Part shown: positions 46,889-58,339 of the stretch, piece after piece | Position numbering within the stretch: position 1 is the first letter of the stretch | Layout: every line of letters starts with the position of its first letter | DNA from: Euryodendron excelsum | Taxonomy: Eukaryota; Streptophyta; Magnoliopsida; Ericales; Pentaphylacaceae | Assembly (NCBI GenBank): GCA_033060915.1 | Contig: CM065389.1 | Location: 20,178,001-20,242,000, forward strand | DNA: 64,000 nt | Direction of reading: 5' to 3' | Translations under genes and position numbers: made by a program | The notes under the pieces: model-generated | What the model was told of the DNA's origin: nothing | Database searches by the model: none | What the model saw: only the letters and a program-made list of their open reading frames with translations

Positions 46889-47784
46889 AAATTAAAAGGT
46901 ATTTTGGTGCGTATGATCATGTTTCAAGATATTATTTAATTTAACACCTTTAGTCATAGCACTAAGATAGGTTATAATTTAAAATTATTATACAAATACA
47001 AATTGTAATTAGGTGTGAGCTGGGGGAGATTCTCTCCATTTATAAATAGTATTTCAACAGCTAGCTCGTTGACCATTGTAATTTTCACTTGAAATTTTCC
47101 CACTTCCACTATATCTTTCAGAAAAAGAAAAGTGATTCAATTCATTTATAAATAGTATTTCCAACAGCTAGCTCCTCGGCCATTGCAGCTTTCGCGTGAA
47201 ATGTTTCCACTTCCTCTTTAGCTTTAATCCATTGGCGATAGAAAAAGAGGAAGAAAGATTCTATATGTGGTCGTAAATATAATCATAACCTCCACCTTTG
47301 TAGCTTCCATGTGAAACGTTTCCTCGATTTTGTCCTCCTTTTTTCCAAACTCTTTCCTTTGGGGCCGTTGGATGATTTCTGTGGGTTGTCGAGAAAGGAT
47401 ATGTGGCGTTGGTCCAAAGAGGAGAAGTGGTTTTTAGACAGAAACAAGGTGTTGTGAGGGTGCATGGCTTTGGTAGAGAGAGAAGGTTGCTACCACGATG
47501 GGCTGTTGGTACTGGTATGGAGGTCATGCATTGGGTCTAAGGAAAAATGAGAGAGAGAGAGAGAGGAATGCCATTGCAGGATGTACGGCAAAGCAATAAT
47601 CACTCTTTCAGTAAAAGCTTATGGAGATCAGGAAGCTCAGTGAATACCAGAGCAGATCTGATCATGCTCATTTATGTGTTTGTGTGTTTTTTTTGGTTTT
47701 ATGTAAAGTAATTCATTTACTTTTTTGTTTTTCCTAATTATTTATGATAAAGCAATAAATTTGTAAATTCAATCTCTAGGTCAG
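46889..47784. other. spacer between Elements A and B, with a 105-bp-period direct repeat
   Basis: About 60 bases beginning catttataaatagtattt and containing caacagctagctc occur at 47036-47095 and again at 47141-47200. The rest includes a GA microsatellite (47550-47563). Open frames on the minus strand at 47261-47527 have no recognisable family. Confidence 0.6.
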
Positions 47785-48914
47785 TGACGGGCTGCTTCGG
47801 TAATCTGAGAAGGAAAAAGGAATGAGGAGCACCAGTGTGATGCCTGCCAAGAGCACTCTGATGCCAAAGTTAGGTCTCTGGATATATTTCAACAGAGTTT
47901 TAGTTAGGGTTTATGTTTGTGTACCTCCTTGGAGAAGATGAGTTTTCCTTTTATATGAGTAGGCATTCTGAAAGCCCTAGGAGGGCGTTGCATGCATGGA
48001 GATAGTGGGAGATGGCTGTCTTTCCACATGGCAACATGGCATTGGGGGACCTGACTGGTGGTAGGGTAGTGGGCGAGTTGTTGTTTAACTTCACACGTGG
48101 TGCTCCCTTAGGCGTGCGTCAGAACGGGGGAAGGTGACTACCTCTTGCTACAGGCAAAGTCATGGAGCTGGTAGCACGTTATCATGACTGGGTTGTTAGT
48201 GGTGGCCCCCACTAGTGCGGTAGAGGGGGAAGATGATTGGCACCATATCAGGAGGTCTGCTCGGTCGTGCTCGCCATGGCCTGCTTAATGATCTTGGCCT
48301 GATTTGCTCGACCGTGCTTGGTGCGGTCTGCTTGGTCATGCTCGAGTCAGTCGGAGCTCTCAGAGTTGATCTCCATTGTCTTCTTGTTTAACATGTACCC
48401 TGGAAGCCCTATTCTCGATATGGGGGGATTCCTGATCTGTCTCCATCAGTTGCCCTCAATTCCTCTAAGTACCCCAAGCGTGGTCAAGGGAATTCCTGAT
48501 CAGCCTGTCAGGGTATTCCTGATCGGTCCCCATCAATTACCTCCAATTCCTCTAAGTACCCCAAGTGTGGTCAGGAAAATTCCTAGGATGATGAGTGTCT
48601 CTTCGTAAAGTGAAAACACATTTATGGTGTTGGAAGCTCATTTATGACTAAGGCTGGCGATGAATAAATGCGGTGATTGACGTTTCACCACGCGGGACGC
48701 TCTCATTGGTCCAAAAAACATGATGTGATTTGTGGGCTGCCTGCCGTCAGATCTATTGGTCGATGAGCCAATCTGGGCCATTGATTTCAAAAAGGAGGCT
48801 TTTAGCCTAGGCGGTTACACCCTTTGGCTCTCACTTTGCATGCGCCATACTTGGAGATTTTCATACCACTCGTCGGATTTTCTACTGCGCTACTTGCTAC
48901 TGTGTTGATTCGCA
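47785..48914 (-). repeat. 3' LTR of Element B, about 1130 bp
   Basis: In plus coordinates it runs from tgacggg to ttcgca. On the minus strand it begins tgcgaatc right after the polypurine-like ttggggcaat (48915-48924), in the same relation as in Element A. A TATA-like catataaaagg reads on the minus strand at 47948-47958. The distal end carries the aactttggcatcagag-type block often seen at the ends of plant gypsy LTRs. Boundaries are inferred, because the partner LTR lies outside the window. Confidence 0.55.
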
Positions 48915-49111
48915 ATTGCCCCAAATGATTCTTTGCGTGGCTGGGTAAGTTTCTTCGTTGTAGCTTTTAGCTTTTAAACAATTCTTCTTGGGTTTGTAGT
49001 TTTAAGCAATCATCGAAAGGTTTGGGAGCGGTCTCTGAGTCACTTAGGTGAGTTGGAGAACTGGCTAGGGTAGAAGTTAAATCTAGGCGGAAGAGATATT
49101 GGATAGGAACC

Positions 49112-50011
49112 ATGGATGAGAGAGATGTGCAATCATCAGATTCTGAGAACACTCATTCGCAGGATCTAGTTAGGGTTAGGCCCAGGGCCCCTGATAGTTC
49201 ATCAGTGGGGGCTTCTAGGGCTTTTAGAGGGAGAATGGATCCTCAAGCCGGGACGATGATGGTGCCAGGAGTGAGGGAATTCAATTTTACGGTGAAGGGG
49301 GTGTCCTCTATGATGACAGAGAAGAGGATGAAGAGGATTTGGATGGAGTATCAGATGCCTCCTTTGCTACGCTATAAGATTCTGAAGAAGGGGGAGTGGG
49401 CCTACTCTGCCCAACCAGGGGAAGTCTGTGTGTATAAGGCCACTTTGGCTAACGGCCTTAGATTTCCCGTCCCTGGCCCTATTAGGGAGATTATGGGTAT
49501 TCTAGGGCTGGTTCTTGGTCAGTTCATGCCAAACGCATGGAGGGTTCTGGTGGCGTGCGCCGTATTGTGGCAGATGAGTAGTGGTGGCAAGGACAGCCTC
49601 ATAGTAAGTGAATTTTTGCATTGCTACCAGATGTCAGAGCTCGAGAAGGGGTGGTGGTACTTCTCGATCAGGAACAAAGGTACTGTGCTGGTAAAAGACT
49701 TGCCATCGTCCCATAAAGGGTGGAAAGATAAGTTTTTCTTCATCTACGGTGAGGGCTGGGAGAACCAACCTTAGGAGCTGGTTGATGAGAAGTTTGTTCG
49801 AGTCCCTCGAGAGTGGGGGAGGCCTTCTAGGAAGGGTACGTTCTCCAACCCTAGTGTTTTTCTCTTTTGTTGTTAGATTTTTAGGCCTGTATAGTTCTGA
49901 CTTAGGTTACTTGCTTTTAGCCCGTGCCGCCTCCACTCTAAGCGAAGCGTTGAATGAGAGGGTAGACCAAGCTATCGAGCATGGCGTTACTGACACCTAT
50001 GCCTTAGTGAA
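49112..50011 (+). pseudogene. antisense extra gene of Element B, 5' part
   Basis: Exon 1 is 49112-49835 and exon 2 starts at 49921; the 85-base intron is GT-AG (gg|gtacgt, cttttag|cc) and the frame continues across it (PSRK to ARAASTLSEALNERVDQAIEHG). An acidic and Ser-rich N-terminus precedes a conserved domain: MEYQMPPLLRYKILKKGEWA, NGLRFPVPGPIREIM, FMPNAWRVLVACAVLWQM, EFLHCYQM, LVKDLPSSHKGWKDKFFF. It shares this domain with the antisense gene of Element A. One tag (49773-49775) replaces an expected Trp after GWENQP. The exon is cut at 50011 by the giant solo LTR and resumes at 54695. Its function is unknown. Confidence 0.75.
50007..50011 (+). other. target duplication gtgaa, left copy
   Basis: The same five bases recur at 54690-54694 just past the LTR end, and joining the two sides restores the reading frame of the antisense gene (ALVN then VENLGMFLLGPEP). 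Confidence 0.9.
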
Positions 50012-51402
50012 TGTAAGCACCCCATTTTTGACTGCTCGACAATCTATAGTCCGTCCAGACTTGTATTCAAGTCAATGTGGACATAATCTGAGTCAAATTA
50101 ACTTTCCAAGTCTAATCCCGTCAATCAAACCGCTTTGCGTTCCCGCCGAGCCCAAATAGAGGCAAAATGACCAAAATGCCTTTAGGGGTAATGTTCGGTC
50201 CAATTCCAACAGGCACGTCTTTCCAAAAACGGTAAGTCCCCTTTCCAATTCCAATTCTAATTCTAATTCCAATTGAGTTTGGCACACCTTTCGAGAAAGT
50301 TGATTCCTCAAGGTGGTATGACCATCCAATCTGGTATGTTTTCGAGTGAACTCTTCGGAACGGTAAGTCCCTTCAAACCCGTCGACCGGGACGAGACCCC
50401 AAGTCCCCTAGATGGTAGAACGGTCTACCTTTGGTGCCTGCTAGCCCACCAATGCAGAAATGTCCATTTCGACATGCCTTTTGAGAAAGTTGATTCCTCA
50501 GGCGTTAAGTCCATTTAATAGCTTTTCGAAATCAGGCAGTCTCGAGAATGATCGCGAACCGTCAGAGTAGCGAAAGTACTCGCAAACAGGTCGATATAGG
50601 AAATTGCCAACATACTCTTGTATCGCGGGACCGCCGTCAGAGTGACGGAAACACTTAAAATCCAGGTCAACATCAGAGCCTGCTAGCCCACTTCGGTGAA
50701 AAATGACCAAACTGCCCCTAGGGCCATTTCTGGTATGTTTCTCGAGAAAGTACCTAAGTCCTCAAAATGACAAGTCCACCTTTCCAAGATTGTCTTAAAG
50801 GCAATCCGGCATGATTAGGTGCCTTCTAGTCTGTTTTGGACCAATTCTGAGACTTTTTGGTCAAGATGACCATTTTGCCCCTAGGCATCTAAGCGCCCCA
50901 GGGACTACATCGGCTCTAGGTATCAAATCGGTAATCTCCCAATAATGCTTTTTATAGTATTCTCGACGTTTTAGGATCTTTTCATATCATTCAGAGTCAA
51001 TTCCAGCAAACTTGATGTAAAATGACCATTTTGCCCCTAGTGGGCCGATCGCCTTTTTCGACTACACTGGATTTGAGTATCAAACCAGTAACCTTTGGGA
51101 ACATTCTAAATAATATTTTCAAATCTTAAGTCTTCTTCCGGGACATTCTGAGTCCGGCCCGGTCAACCCTTCCGATAAATCTTGACATCATTTTTCAAGT
51201 CTATTACCCCTAGGACCCTATTCTAAGGGTTCTTGTCCCTCTCCGGCCTTTTGGGTCATTCTCGGCTCCTTTAAATCCTTCCTGGACCTTCCGGAGCCAC
51301 TCCTAGTGAAGCCAGGCTAAAAATTGCATGGTAGTCACTAGTATAGGCGCCCAAATCTTCTGAAGATATGTTGCTTGCCGACTTAAAAAACTTTTCTAAG
51401 TG

Positions 51403-51462
51403 GCTGGCGCTAAGCCAAAATTTGGCCTGGCGCCAAGCCAAAATTTGGCCTAGCGCCATTAG
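51403..51462 (+). repeat. duplicated ggcgccaagccaaaatttgg word near LTR promoter
   Basis: Two 24-base copies of gcgcYaagccaaaatttggcc lie in tandem about 80 bases upstream of the TATA box. Each contains the palindrome ccaaaatttgg. The inverted giant LTR has only a shortened, altered version near 63025-63050. Confidence 0.7.
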
Positions 51463-52399
51463 GAAGGATTTTTAGCTTGGCGCCACTGCAACAAGCGCTA
51501 GGTCATTATTCTCTCTATAAATATAGAGCCTCCTCCAGCATGAAAGAGGTCCGCAAACTCAGTCTAAAAACCCTCCTCTTCGATATACAGAGCTCGTAAC
51601 CTTCCTAAACCCTAGTCTTCTTTAGGTCTTCCAAACTCTAGCCTCCATACACAGACCCTAGCCTCCTATACACTCACATACACTCTTATACACTTATACA
51701 CTAGCCTCAAAGCCTCCATTGAAGAATTGAAGTGTTGTAACTTCGAAGCTCCCGAAGATCGAAGACAAGTTCTCGAAGACTGAAGCGAAGCAAGGACTGA
51801 AACAAGAAAAGCAAAGCGCCCAAAGCAAAGAAAAATAAACAAGACACAAGGTAGGCTTTCTATTTAAGTTTACGCATCTTCCCCCTCTCTCTTCTCTCTC
51901 CGAACTCACTTGGGTTTTCTTCTATTTTAAGCCCCCATCTTCTTTCCCCCCTATCTTGCATGCTTGAAACAAGGGACTTCCTGGTCCATGTGTAAAATTA
52001 GGCTATTGGAGGTCACCGTGTCGGGGACTTTTTTTAGTCTAACTAGAGATCACGTTGGTTCGGCCCCCTTGATTATGTGGTGAAGCCTTAACCTTGTATG
52101 TTCACGACCCCAATTTGCATTGTGCATATCATGATCTTGCATTCCTCCAAAGTTTGTTTTAAACTTGTTTTCAAAAGCTTGCATCAAAATTGTTTTTAAA
52201 ACTTGCATCAAAATCTTCTTTTTCAAAACTTGTTTTCAAAATCACAATCCTAAGGTGATTCTAACCTTTACATGGCTAGGGTCGCTTTAGGAAAGTGCTA
52301 CATTTAAGTGACCAATACGGTCCATATTTTCAAATCTTTGTTGTTTTCAAAACCACTATCTTAGAGTGGTTCTAATCTTCTTATGGTTAAAACTGCTTT

Positions 52400-54160
52400 A
52401 GGAAAGTGAGATTTTTATGAACTTTCTAAAAACTCCCTTCAAAAATTTATTTTTTAAAATTTCTTTTCAAACTCCCTTCCAAAAAAGGTCTATTCAAAAT
52501 TCTTTTCTAAAAACACTCCTTAAACTCCTTCCCGAAAAGCATTTTCCCAAAAACTTCTTTCTAAAAACTCTATTTTCAAAATTCGCTTTTCAAAAACTCC
52601 TTTTAAGATCTCCTTCCAAAATCTCTCTTTCCAAAAACTCTATCAAAACTTTACTTTCCAAAATATTTTTCCAAAAACTCTCTCTTCAAAATTCACTTTC
52701 TAAAAACTCCTCTCTAGAATTTCCTTCCAAAAATCTCCCTTTCTAAAAACTCATTTGCCAAAATCTTCTTCCTTAAAGCCCAAGTCAAGCTCTAGAACTC
52801 ACGACTAGGAAACCCTAATTTTTTTTCCCAAAAACATGATTTTTAATCTTGCCTTAAAACCTAGGTTTTCAAAATCTCCCTTTCTACATCAAAATCATAA
52901 GTTTCCAAAACCTATTTTCTACAACAAAACTATAGTCTTCCAAATCTAGGGTTTCTAAAACTTCCCTTTCCAAATCCATGCCAAATCCAATCTTCCCCTT
53001 TTGAAAACCAAATCCAATCTTCCCGTTTAGGAAACTAGATACAATCTTTCATTTTTGGAAACAAAATCAAATAATCTCTTTAGAAACAAAATCCAATCCC
53101 TTGTTTTAGGAAATAGGAATATCAATCCTTCCTAATCTAGTACCTTCCTAAACCGTAAGTTCCCAAAACTTTTAAATCTTTCCTTAAACTTTAAGTTTCC
53201 AAATCTTCCCTAATTCCACCCTTTTCTAATTCCATACCTTTCCAAATTTCGACTTTCCAAATCTAAGTTTTTAAATCTTTCTTAAACTCAAACCTTTCCT
53301 AATTTCAAGAATTTCTAAAACTCAAACTTTGAATCCTTTTAAAATTCTAAACTTTCCTAAACTTCAAATCTTTCCAAATCTAAAACTTTTCTAGACTCAA
53401 AACTTTCTTACTTTCAAAAATTCCCTATCTCAAAACATTCTAAATTCAAAACTTTCCAATTTCAATACTTTCTTAAATTGAAACTTTCCTATTTTAACAT
53501 TTTCCCAAAACGAAACTTTCCTAATTTGAACCTTTTCTAACTCGAACCCTTTCTAAATCCAATCTTTCCTAATCTTCCAAGTCCAACATTCAAGTCAAAT
53601 CTTTCTTAATCTTAGGTCCAAATCCTATCTTCTTAAGTCTAGGTTTCCCAAAACTCTATCTTTCCAAATTTAGTCCAAGTTCTCTTCTAAGGGTCAAATC
53701 TTTTTTCAAGTTCAATTCTAGGTCTAAGTTCAATTCTGATTTCTTAATCTTCTAATTTGAATTCTAACTCAATTTCTCTTTTCAATCAAAATCTTCTATT
53801 TTCTATCAAACTCTTGTCCGAACTACGACTGACCTGATTCCTCAAAAAGGATACGTAGGCAACCCTCATGGGTGCGGTCACAACTTTTTTCAAGTTTCTA
53901 TTTCCATAGCCTTTTTTAAATCTCCAATTCCACAACTTTTTTCCAACTTCCAATTCCATGATCTATTTAAAACTTCCAATTCCAAATTTCTATTTCCAAA
54001 TCTCTATTTCTAATCTCCAAAACTTTCTTTCAAAATCAAAACTATCTTTTCAAATCCATTCCAATTTCTTTTCAAATCTCTTTTCAAATCAAATCAAGTT
54101 CTTTTCAAATCTATTTTAAAAATCAAATATTTTTCTTGCACTTGCATATCATGCGTTATG
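52400..54160 (+). repeat. low-complexity pyrimidine/A tract of the giant LTR
   Basis: Quasi-periodic words of 10-14 bases (ttccaaaaactc, ctttcctaaa, caaatcttt) fill about 1.75 kb, with very little G on the plus strand. Open frames through it (for example 52417-52746) read as Lys/Phe/Ser repeats and are not genes. Confidence 0.85.
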
Positions 54161-54689
54161 ATGGTTTCCTTTTAAACATTATTTTCTAAAGTGAATAGTT
54201 TTGGACATTTGTTAGTTAAAGACTCTCATAGGCGAATCTAAGGCGAATAGCCATGTAGGTACTGCAAGGGCGGGGTAGGGTGATGGCTTAGTGCGTCTTC
54301 TCTATATGTTACCAACCTTTGAACCTAGGATCACTGTTTTCAAAGACCAAAATGGAGTTTATTTTTAAAAAAGGGCTTAAATATTTTCCAAAGGTTGCCA
54401 AACAACTTGTTTTCTTAAAAACCCTCTCTTGAGGAAGTATTTTCAAAAATCATTTTTAAAAACCCTAAGTGTGGTCTTCGGATTATGCTTAGTTTTTAGG
54501 TGACCTAACTCACCTTAATCAAGTTAGGTGGCGACTCTAAATTATTTTCAAAAGCCCTTTATTCAAATTAATTTTCAATTCAAATCTAGTCGCACTCATT
54601 TTTCTAAGAAGATGAGTTATAACGAGAGAGTATAGTATTTTTTCCGCTTGTGTGTGTATTCTTCGAGTTCGAAAAATCTGGGCGCGACA

Positions 54690-55944
54690 GTGAATGTTGA
54701 AAATTTGGGTATGTTTCTGTTGGGCCCTGAGCCTACAGATTATGCTCTAAGGGCAGAACACGCAAGGACTAAGTACTTTGTGTTTGCTTAACTGTAATCT
54801 TTCATGTTCTGATGTCCATGCCATGTCCTCTGTGCAGATTAAGGGGTTGAACCGCCTGAGGACGAGCAGGAGGAGACGACATTGAATAGAAGTTTTCTAA
54901 AGAAGACCAAGTTGACCATAGGGGTCGACCCTCCTGCTTCGGCCAAGCGGTTCAAGTTGGCATCTGGCCAGAAGGCTCCTGCCCTAACCACTGTGGAGAA
55001 GGGGGGGTGGGGGCAAAGGGAAAGCGATAGTCCTTGAGGATGATACTCCTTAGTTGGGTGAAACTCCTGCTGAGAAGGCCCTACCTCCAGCTTCCCCAGC
55101 GCTTGCCACGGTCACTGTTGAGGTGCCCCTAGCTGTTCGGCCTCTGAGGGATGTGCCAGCCTTCTCCCCTTCGATTTTTTATAGTGCTAGTGAGGTGATA
55201 AGGAAGCTCACGAGCATCATTTCCTCTTCGGATACCGGTAAGGTGACCGCCCTGGCATCACAGATGTTGGCTAAGGAGGCTTGTCAGGACCTGCTGAAGG
55301 TATAGGTGTATTGACTTGTGCTTAACGTTTTGACTTTCTCTGACTCTGTCGTTTCTTTTCTAGGTTGTTAAACCTTTTTTGGTCGTGCTGTTTCCTGTTC
55401 AGGCTGGTACTAGAGTCATGATCCTTAATGGCAGATTAGTGAATTTTGAGAAGGCCTTTACGGAGGAGAAGAGGACTTCTGACCAACTCCAGGCTGAGCT
55501 GAACATAGTCCTTTGGAAGGTGAAGGAAGTTGAGGGCAGGGTGCAGGCCCTTAAGAGCGAACAATCGAAGCTGATGGTTAACTTCGAGACGGAGAAGGCC
55601 CAAAAGGAAGACTGTTGGGAAAAACTGGTAGCCACCTGAAGGTTGCCCACAACTAGATTGCTCGGCTGGAGGAGACCAAGAAGAAGGCTAAATAGGAGTA
55701 CATGCAGGGGGTAGAGTGCGAGACGGCTTTTACCAAGATTTATATGGATGGCTTCAAAGGAGCCAAAACTCTGGTTGGTTGGGTTCATCCCAATCTGGAG
55801 CTGTCTGGGATTGAGCCAGAGGTTGAAGATGATGCCATGTCCCAGGCAGCATCGAAGGGCAGGGCGCAAGACAAAGAGGGAGCAGAGAAAGATGATGCCC
55901 AGTCCAAGGCCTTTGCTCAATCGAAGGCTCCTGTGGCCAAGTAG
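54690..55944 (+). pseudogene. antisense extra gene of Element B, 3' part
   Basis: It resumes as NVENLGMFLLGPEPTDYALR and reaches a stop at about 54790; a second intron probably ends near tgtgcag at 54838. A Lys/Pro-rich stretch follows (EDEQEETTLNRSFLKKTK) with a frameshift in a G-run near 55005-55012. Next comes AEKALPPASPALATVTVEV...SIFYSASEVIRKL (55054-55305) and, after another likely intron ending cctgttcag at 55402, a coiled coil (RTSDQLQAELNIVLWKVKEV, 55403-55639). Past one more frameshift it ends in an acidic tail (to 55944). Several exons are inferred. The structure of conserved domain, disordered middle and C-terminal coiled coil matches the Element A copy. Confidence 0.65.
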
Positions 55945-56219
55945 ATCTCTTTGTGTAGGTTTTTGCAGTAAGCTTTTCTTTTGCTTTTGTAGTGACTTTC
56001 ATGATGTAACACTGCTCTGGCGTTTGTGATCAAACTACTATGAATGAAAGGAGCCCTTTTTTGCGTCCATTGTTGTAGTTTTCTATTATAATCTATAGAT
56101 TTTGTTGCTTTTCATGGACAAATGAACTTTCATACCAAAATAAACCAACAGATTAACAAACTCTTATTGTTCTGTGTTGAGATTGGGAGAGTATAGGTAG
56201 TTAGCAAAAACACTCTGGT

Positions 56220-56960
56220 CGGTCAGTTGTCTGAGCATAAAGCCACTGCCTACTTGGCCTGGGCTTGAGCAAGACTTTGTTGCTTTTACTTATTGGTTTG
56301 CCTGCTCGGCTAGGGCCTGAACAGGGCTTGGTCGATTTAACTTGTAGAGTGGGCATAAAGCCTCTGCCTGTTCGGCTATGGCCTGAGCATGACTTTTATC
56401 GCTTTTGCCTACTGGCCAGGGCTTGAGCAGGACTTTGTCACTTTATAAAGCCTTTGCCTGCTCGGCCATGGCTTGAGCAGAACTTTTGTCGCTTTTGCTT
56501 GCTTGGCCTAGGCCTGAGCAAGACTTTTGTAGCTTTGGCCTGCTCGGCCAGGGCCTGAGCAAGACTTTTGTAACTTTGGCCTGCTCGGCCAGGGCTTGAG
56601 CAAGGCTTTGTCGCTTTAACTTGTAGGGTAGGTATAAAGCCTCTGCTTGCTCAGCCATGGCTTAAACAGGAATTTTGTCGCTTTTGCCTGCTCGGTGTGG
56701 GCCTGAGCAGGACTTTTGTCGCTTTGCTTGTCGAAGTCTGCCTGCTCGACCAGGGCCTAAGTGAGATTTTGCCGCTTTAACTTGTAGGGTGGGTATGAAG
56801 CCTCTACCTGCTCAGCCATGGCCTGAGCAAGACTTTTGTCGATTTGCTTGTCGAAGTCTGCCTACTCGACCAGGGCCTGAGTGGGGCTTTGTTACTTTAA
56901 CTTGTAGAGTAGGCATAAAGCCTCTACCTACTCGGTCAGGGCCTGAGCACGACTTTTTTA
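56220..56960 (-). repeat. minisatellite downstream of integrase (Element B)
   Basis: Units of about 41-45 bases carry gcctgctcggccagggcctg, then gagcaagacttttgtcgctt, with longer variants including aacttgtagggtgggcataa every second or third unit. About fifteen units are discernible. Cores such as ctcggccagggcctgag are partly palindromic. The position, between integrase and antisense gene, equals that of the unrelated 60-bp array in Element A. Confidence 0.85.
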
Positions 56961-57189
56961 TTAATTTGGTTGGAGCCCTTGCAAGGGAGACGTTAGGAAG
57001 TTTGTAAATGAACTTGGACTTGTAGAATTAAGTTGGAATAAATGTACATAAACTTCTGTATGATATCATCTGCTCACTTTTGACAATGCAAACAAAAGAA
57101 ATCATTTACACATAATATTTCCTTAGATGCTCAGAGTGCCACGGGTGGGGCAATTCTTTGCCGTTCAGGCCCTTTAGTCTGTAGGTCCC

Positions 57190-58331
57190 CTTCCTGGTGA
57201 AGTCCATCACTTTGTAGGGTCTTTCCTTCCTAATTGGGGCCAAGTTTCCCATCTTGCGTAATTCTGGTAGACTGGTTGACCTTTTTCAGCACCAAATCTC
57301 CTGCCTTGAACTCCCTCAAGTGCACTCGGCTATTGTGGTACTGGCGCATATGCTGCTGATATGAGGCCACTTTGATCGCTACGTGAAGCCTTTTCTCCTC
57401 CAGTAAGTCCATGTCGACTGCCAAGGCCTCGTCATTTGCCTCTGGATTGTAGTTTTGAGTCCTGGGGCTGGGGAGGCTAATTTCCATTGGTATGACCGCT
57501 TCGGCCCCTAATTTGAAAGAAAAAGAGGTTTAGCCGGTGGATACCCACTCAATAGTCCTGTAGGCCCATAGGACACTAGGGAGCTCCTCCGCCCATAATC
57601 ATTTCACTTTTTCGAGCTTAGTTTTGTTAATCTTTAGAAGGGACCTGCTGGTAACTTTCATTTATCCATTTTCTTGAGGATGTTCTAACGAGGAAAAGTG
57701 GTGGCTAATTTACAGGTTTGAGCACAACCCACTGAACTTCTTTCCTTCAAATTGCTTATTGTTATCAGTGATGAACACTTTAGGTATTTCGAAATGGCAC
57801 ACGATGTTCTTCCAGAGAAAGTTGGTCATTTTCTGCTCTGTGATGGTGGTGAGGGCCTCTACTTTGATCCATTTGGTGAAGTAATCAATGGCTATCACAA
57901 CGATCTTGTTCTGCCCCTTGCCTAGGGGCAATGGGCCCACGATGTCGATCCCCCACTGGGTGAAAGGTCACGGACTTTGGATGGGAGTCAGCTCCTGTGT
58001 GGGCTGTCTTGGAATGTTGGCAAACCGTTAGCACTTGTCACACTTTTTCACGAACTCTTGGGAGTCCTTACTCATGGACTTCCCTCATGATGTAGATGGC
58101 CTCTTCTTCGGCGGCACATCTGAGAAGGGGGTTGGTGTGTCCTCGCTTGTACAGGACGCCGTCAATCATCACATACTGGTTAGCCCTGAATTTGATCCTC
58201 TTTGCGACCAGCTTGTCTTCTGGGAGGGTGTTGTGTTCCAGGTAATCCCTGATTGGTTTAGCCCATGAGTTGTCCGTTTCTAGCGCATTGACTTCTGGGG
58301 TTTGAATGCTCGATGAATCAAGAGTTTCCAA
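57190..58331 (-). pseudogene. integrase of Element B
   Basis: Minus strand: WAKPIRDYLEHNTLPEDKL leads into the zinc domain (H of REVHE; KKCDKC), then GIDIVGPLPLGKGQ (first catalytic D), FITDNNKQFEGKKF (second D), and PQENG-stop-MKVTS where PQANGQVEVT is usual. The catalytic Glu is therefore Lys and the residue two positions before it is a stop. The C-terminal part keeps GAEAVIPMEISLPS and GDLVLKKVN...GKLGPN. Several further stops occur, for example near 57525, 57690 and 58065. The enzyme is inactive. Confidence 0.85.
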
Positions 58332-58339
58332 TTATACTT

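Larger units (their letters stand above)
50012..54689 (+). mobile_element. giant solo LTR, 4678 bp (Ogre-like)
   Basis: It starts tgtaagcacccc, ends ggcgcgaca and has a perfect 5-bp duplication gtgaa on both sides. There is no internal region or coding domain. A clear TATA box ctataaatatag (51517-51528) should start transcripts near 51550. Upstream lie phrases of the atgaccattttgcccctag type at 50167, 50703, 50866 and 51023. Downstream a 1.8-kb low-complexity tract (about 52400-54160) of ttccaaaa/cttttctaaa words follows, and the distal 150 bases contain ggtggcgactctaaatt. LTRs of 4-6 kb are known for Ogre-type Tat elements, so this assignment is likely but rests on size and style. Confidence 0.88.

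Noticed and set aside
52417..52746. 109-codon open frame
   Set aside because: It lies in the low-complexity tract; the Lys/Phe/Ser composition follows from the repeated DNA words.
54505..54560. ggtggcgactctaaatt read as an Ogre-type primer-binding site, making 50012-54500 an LTR plus internal region
   Set aside because: It resembles the tRNA-Arg type site of Ogre elements, but the target duplication and tg...ca ends lie at 50012 and 54689, and no terminal direct repeat is seen inside these limits, so the whole unit is better taken as one LTR.
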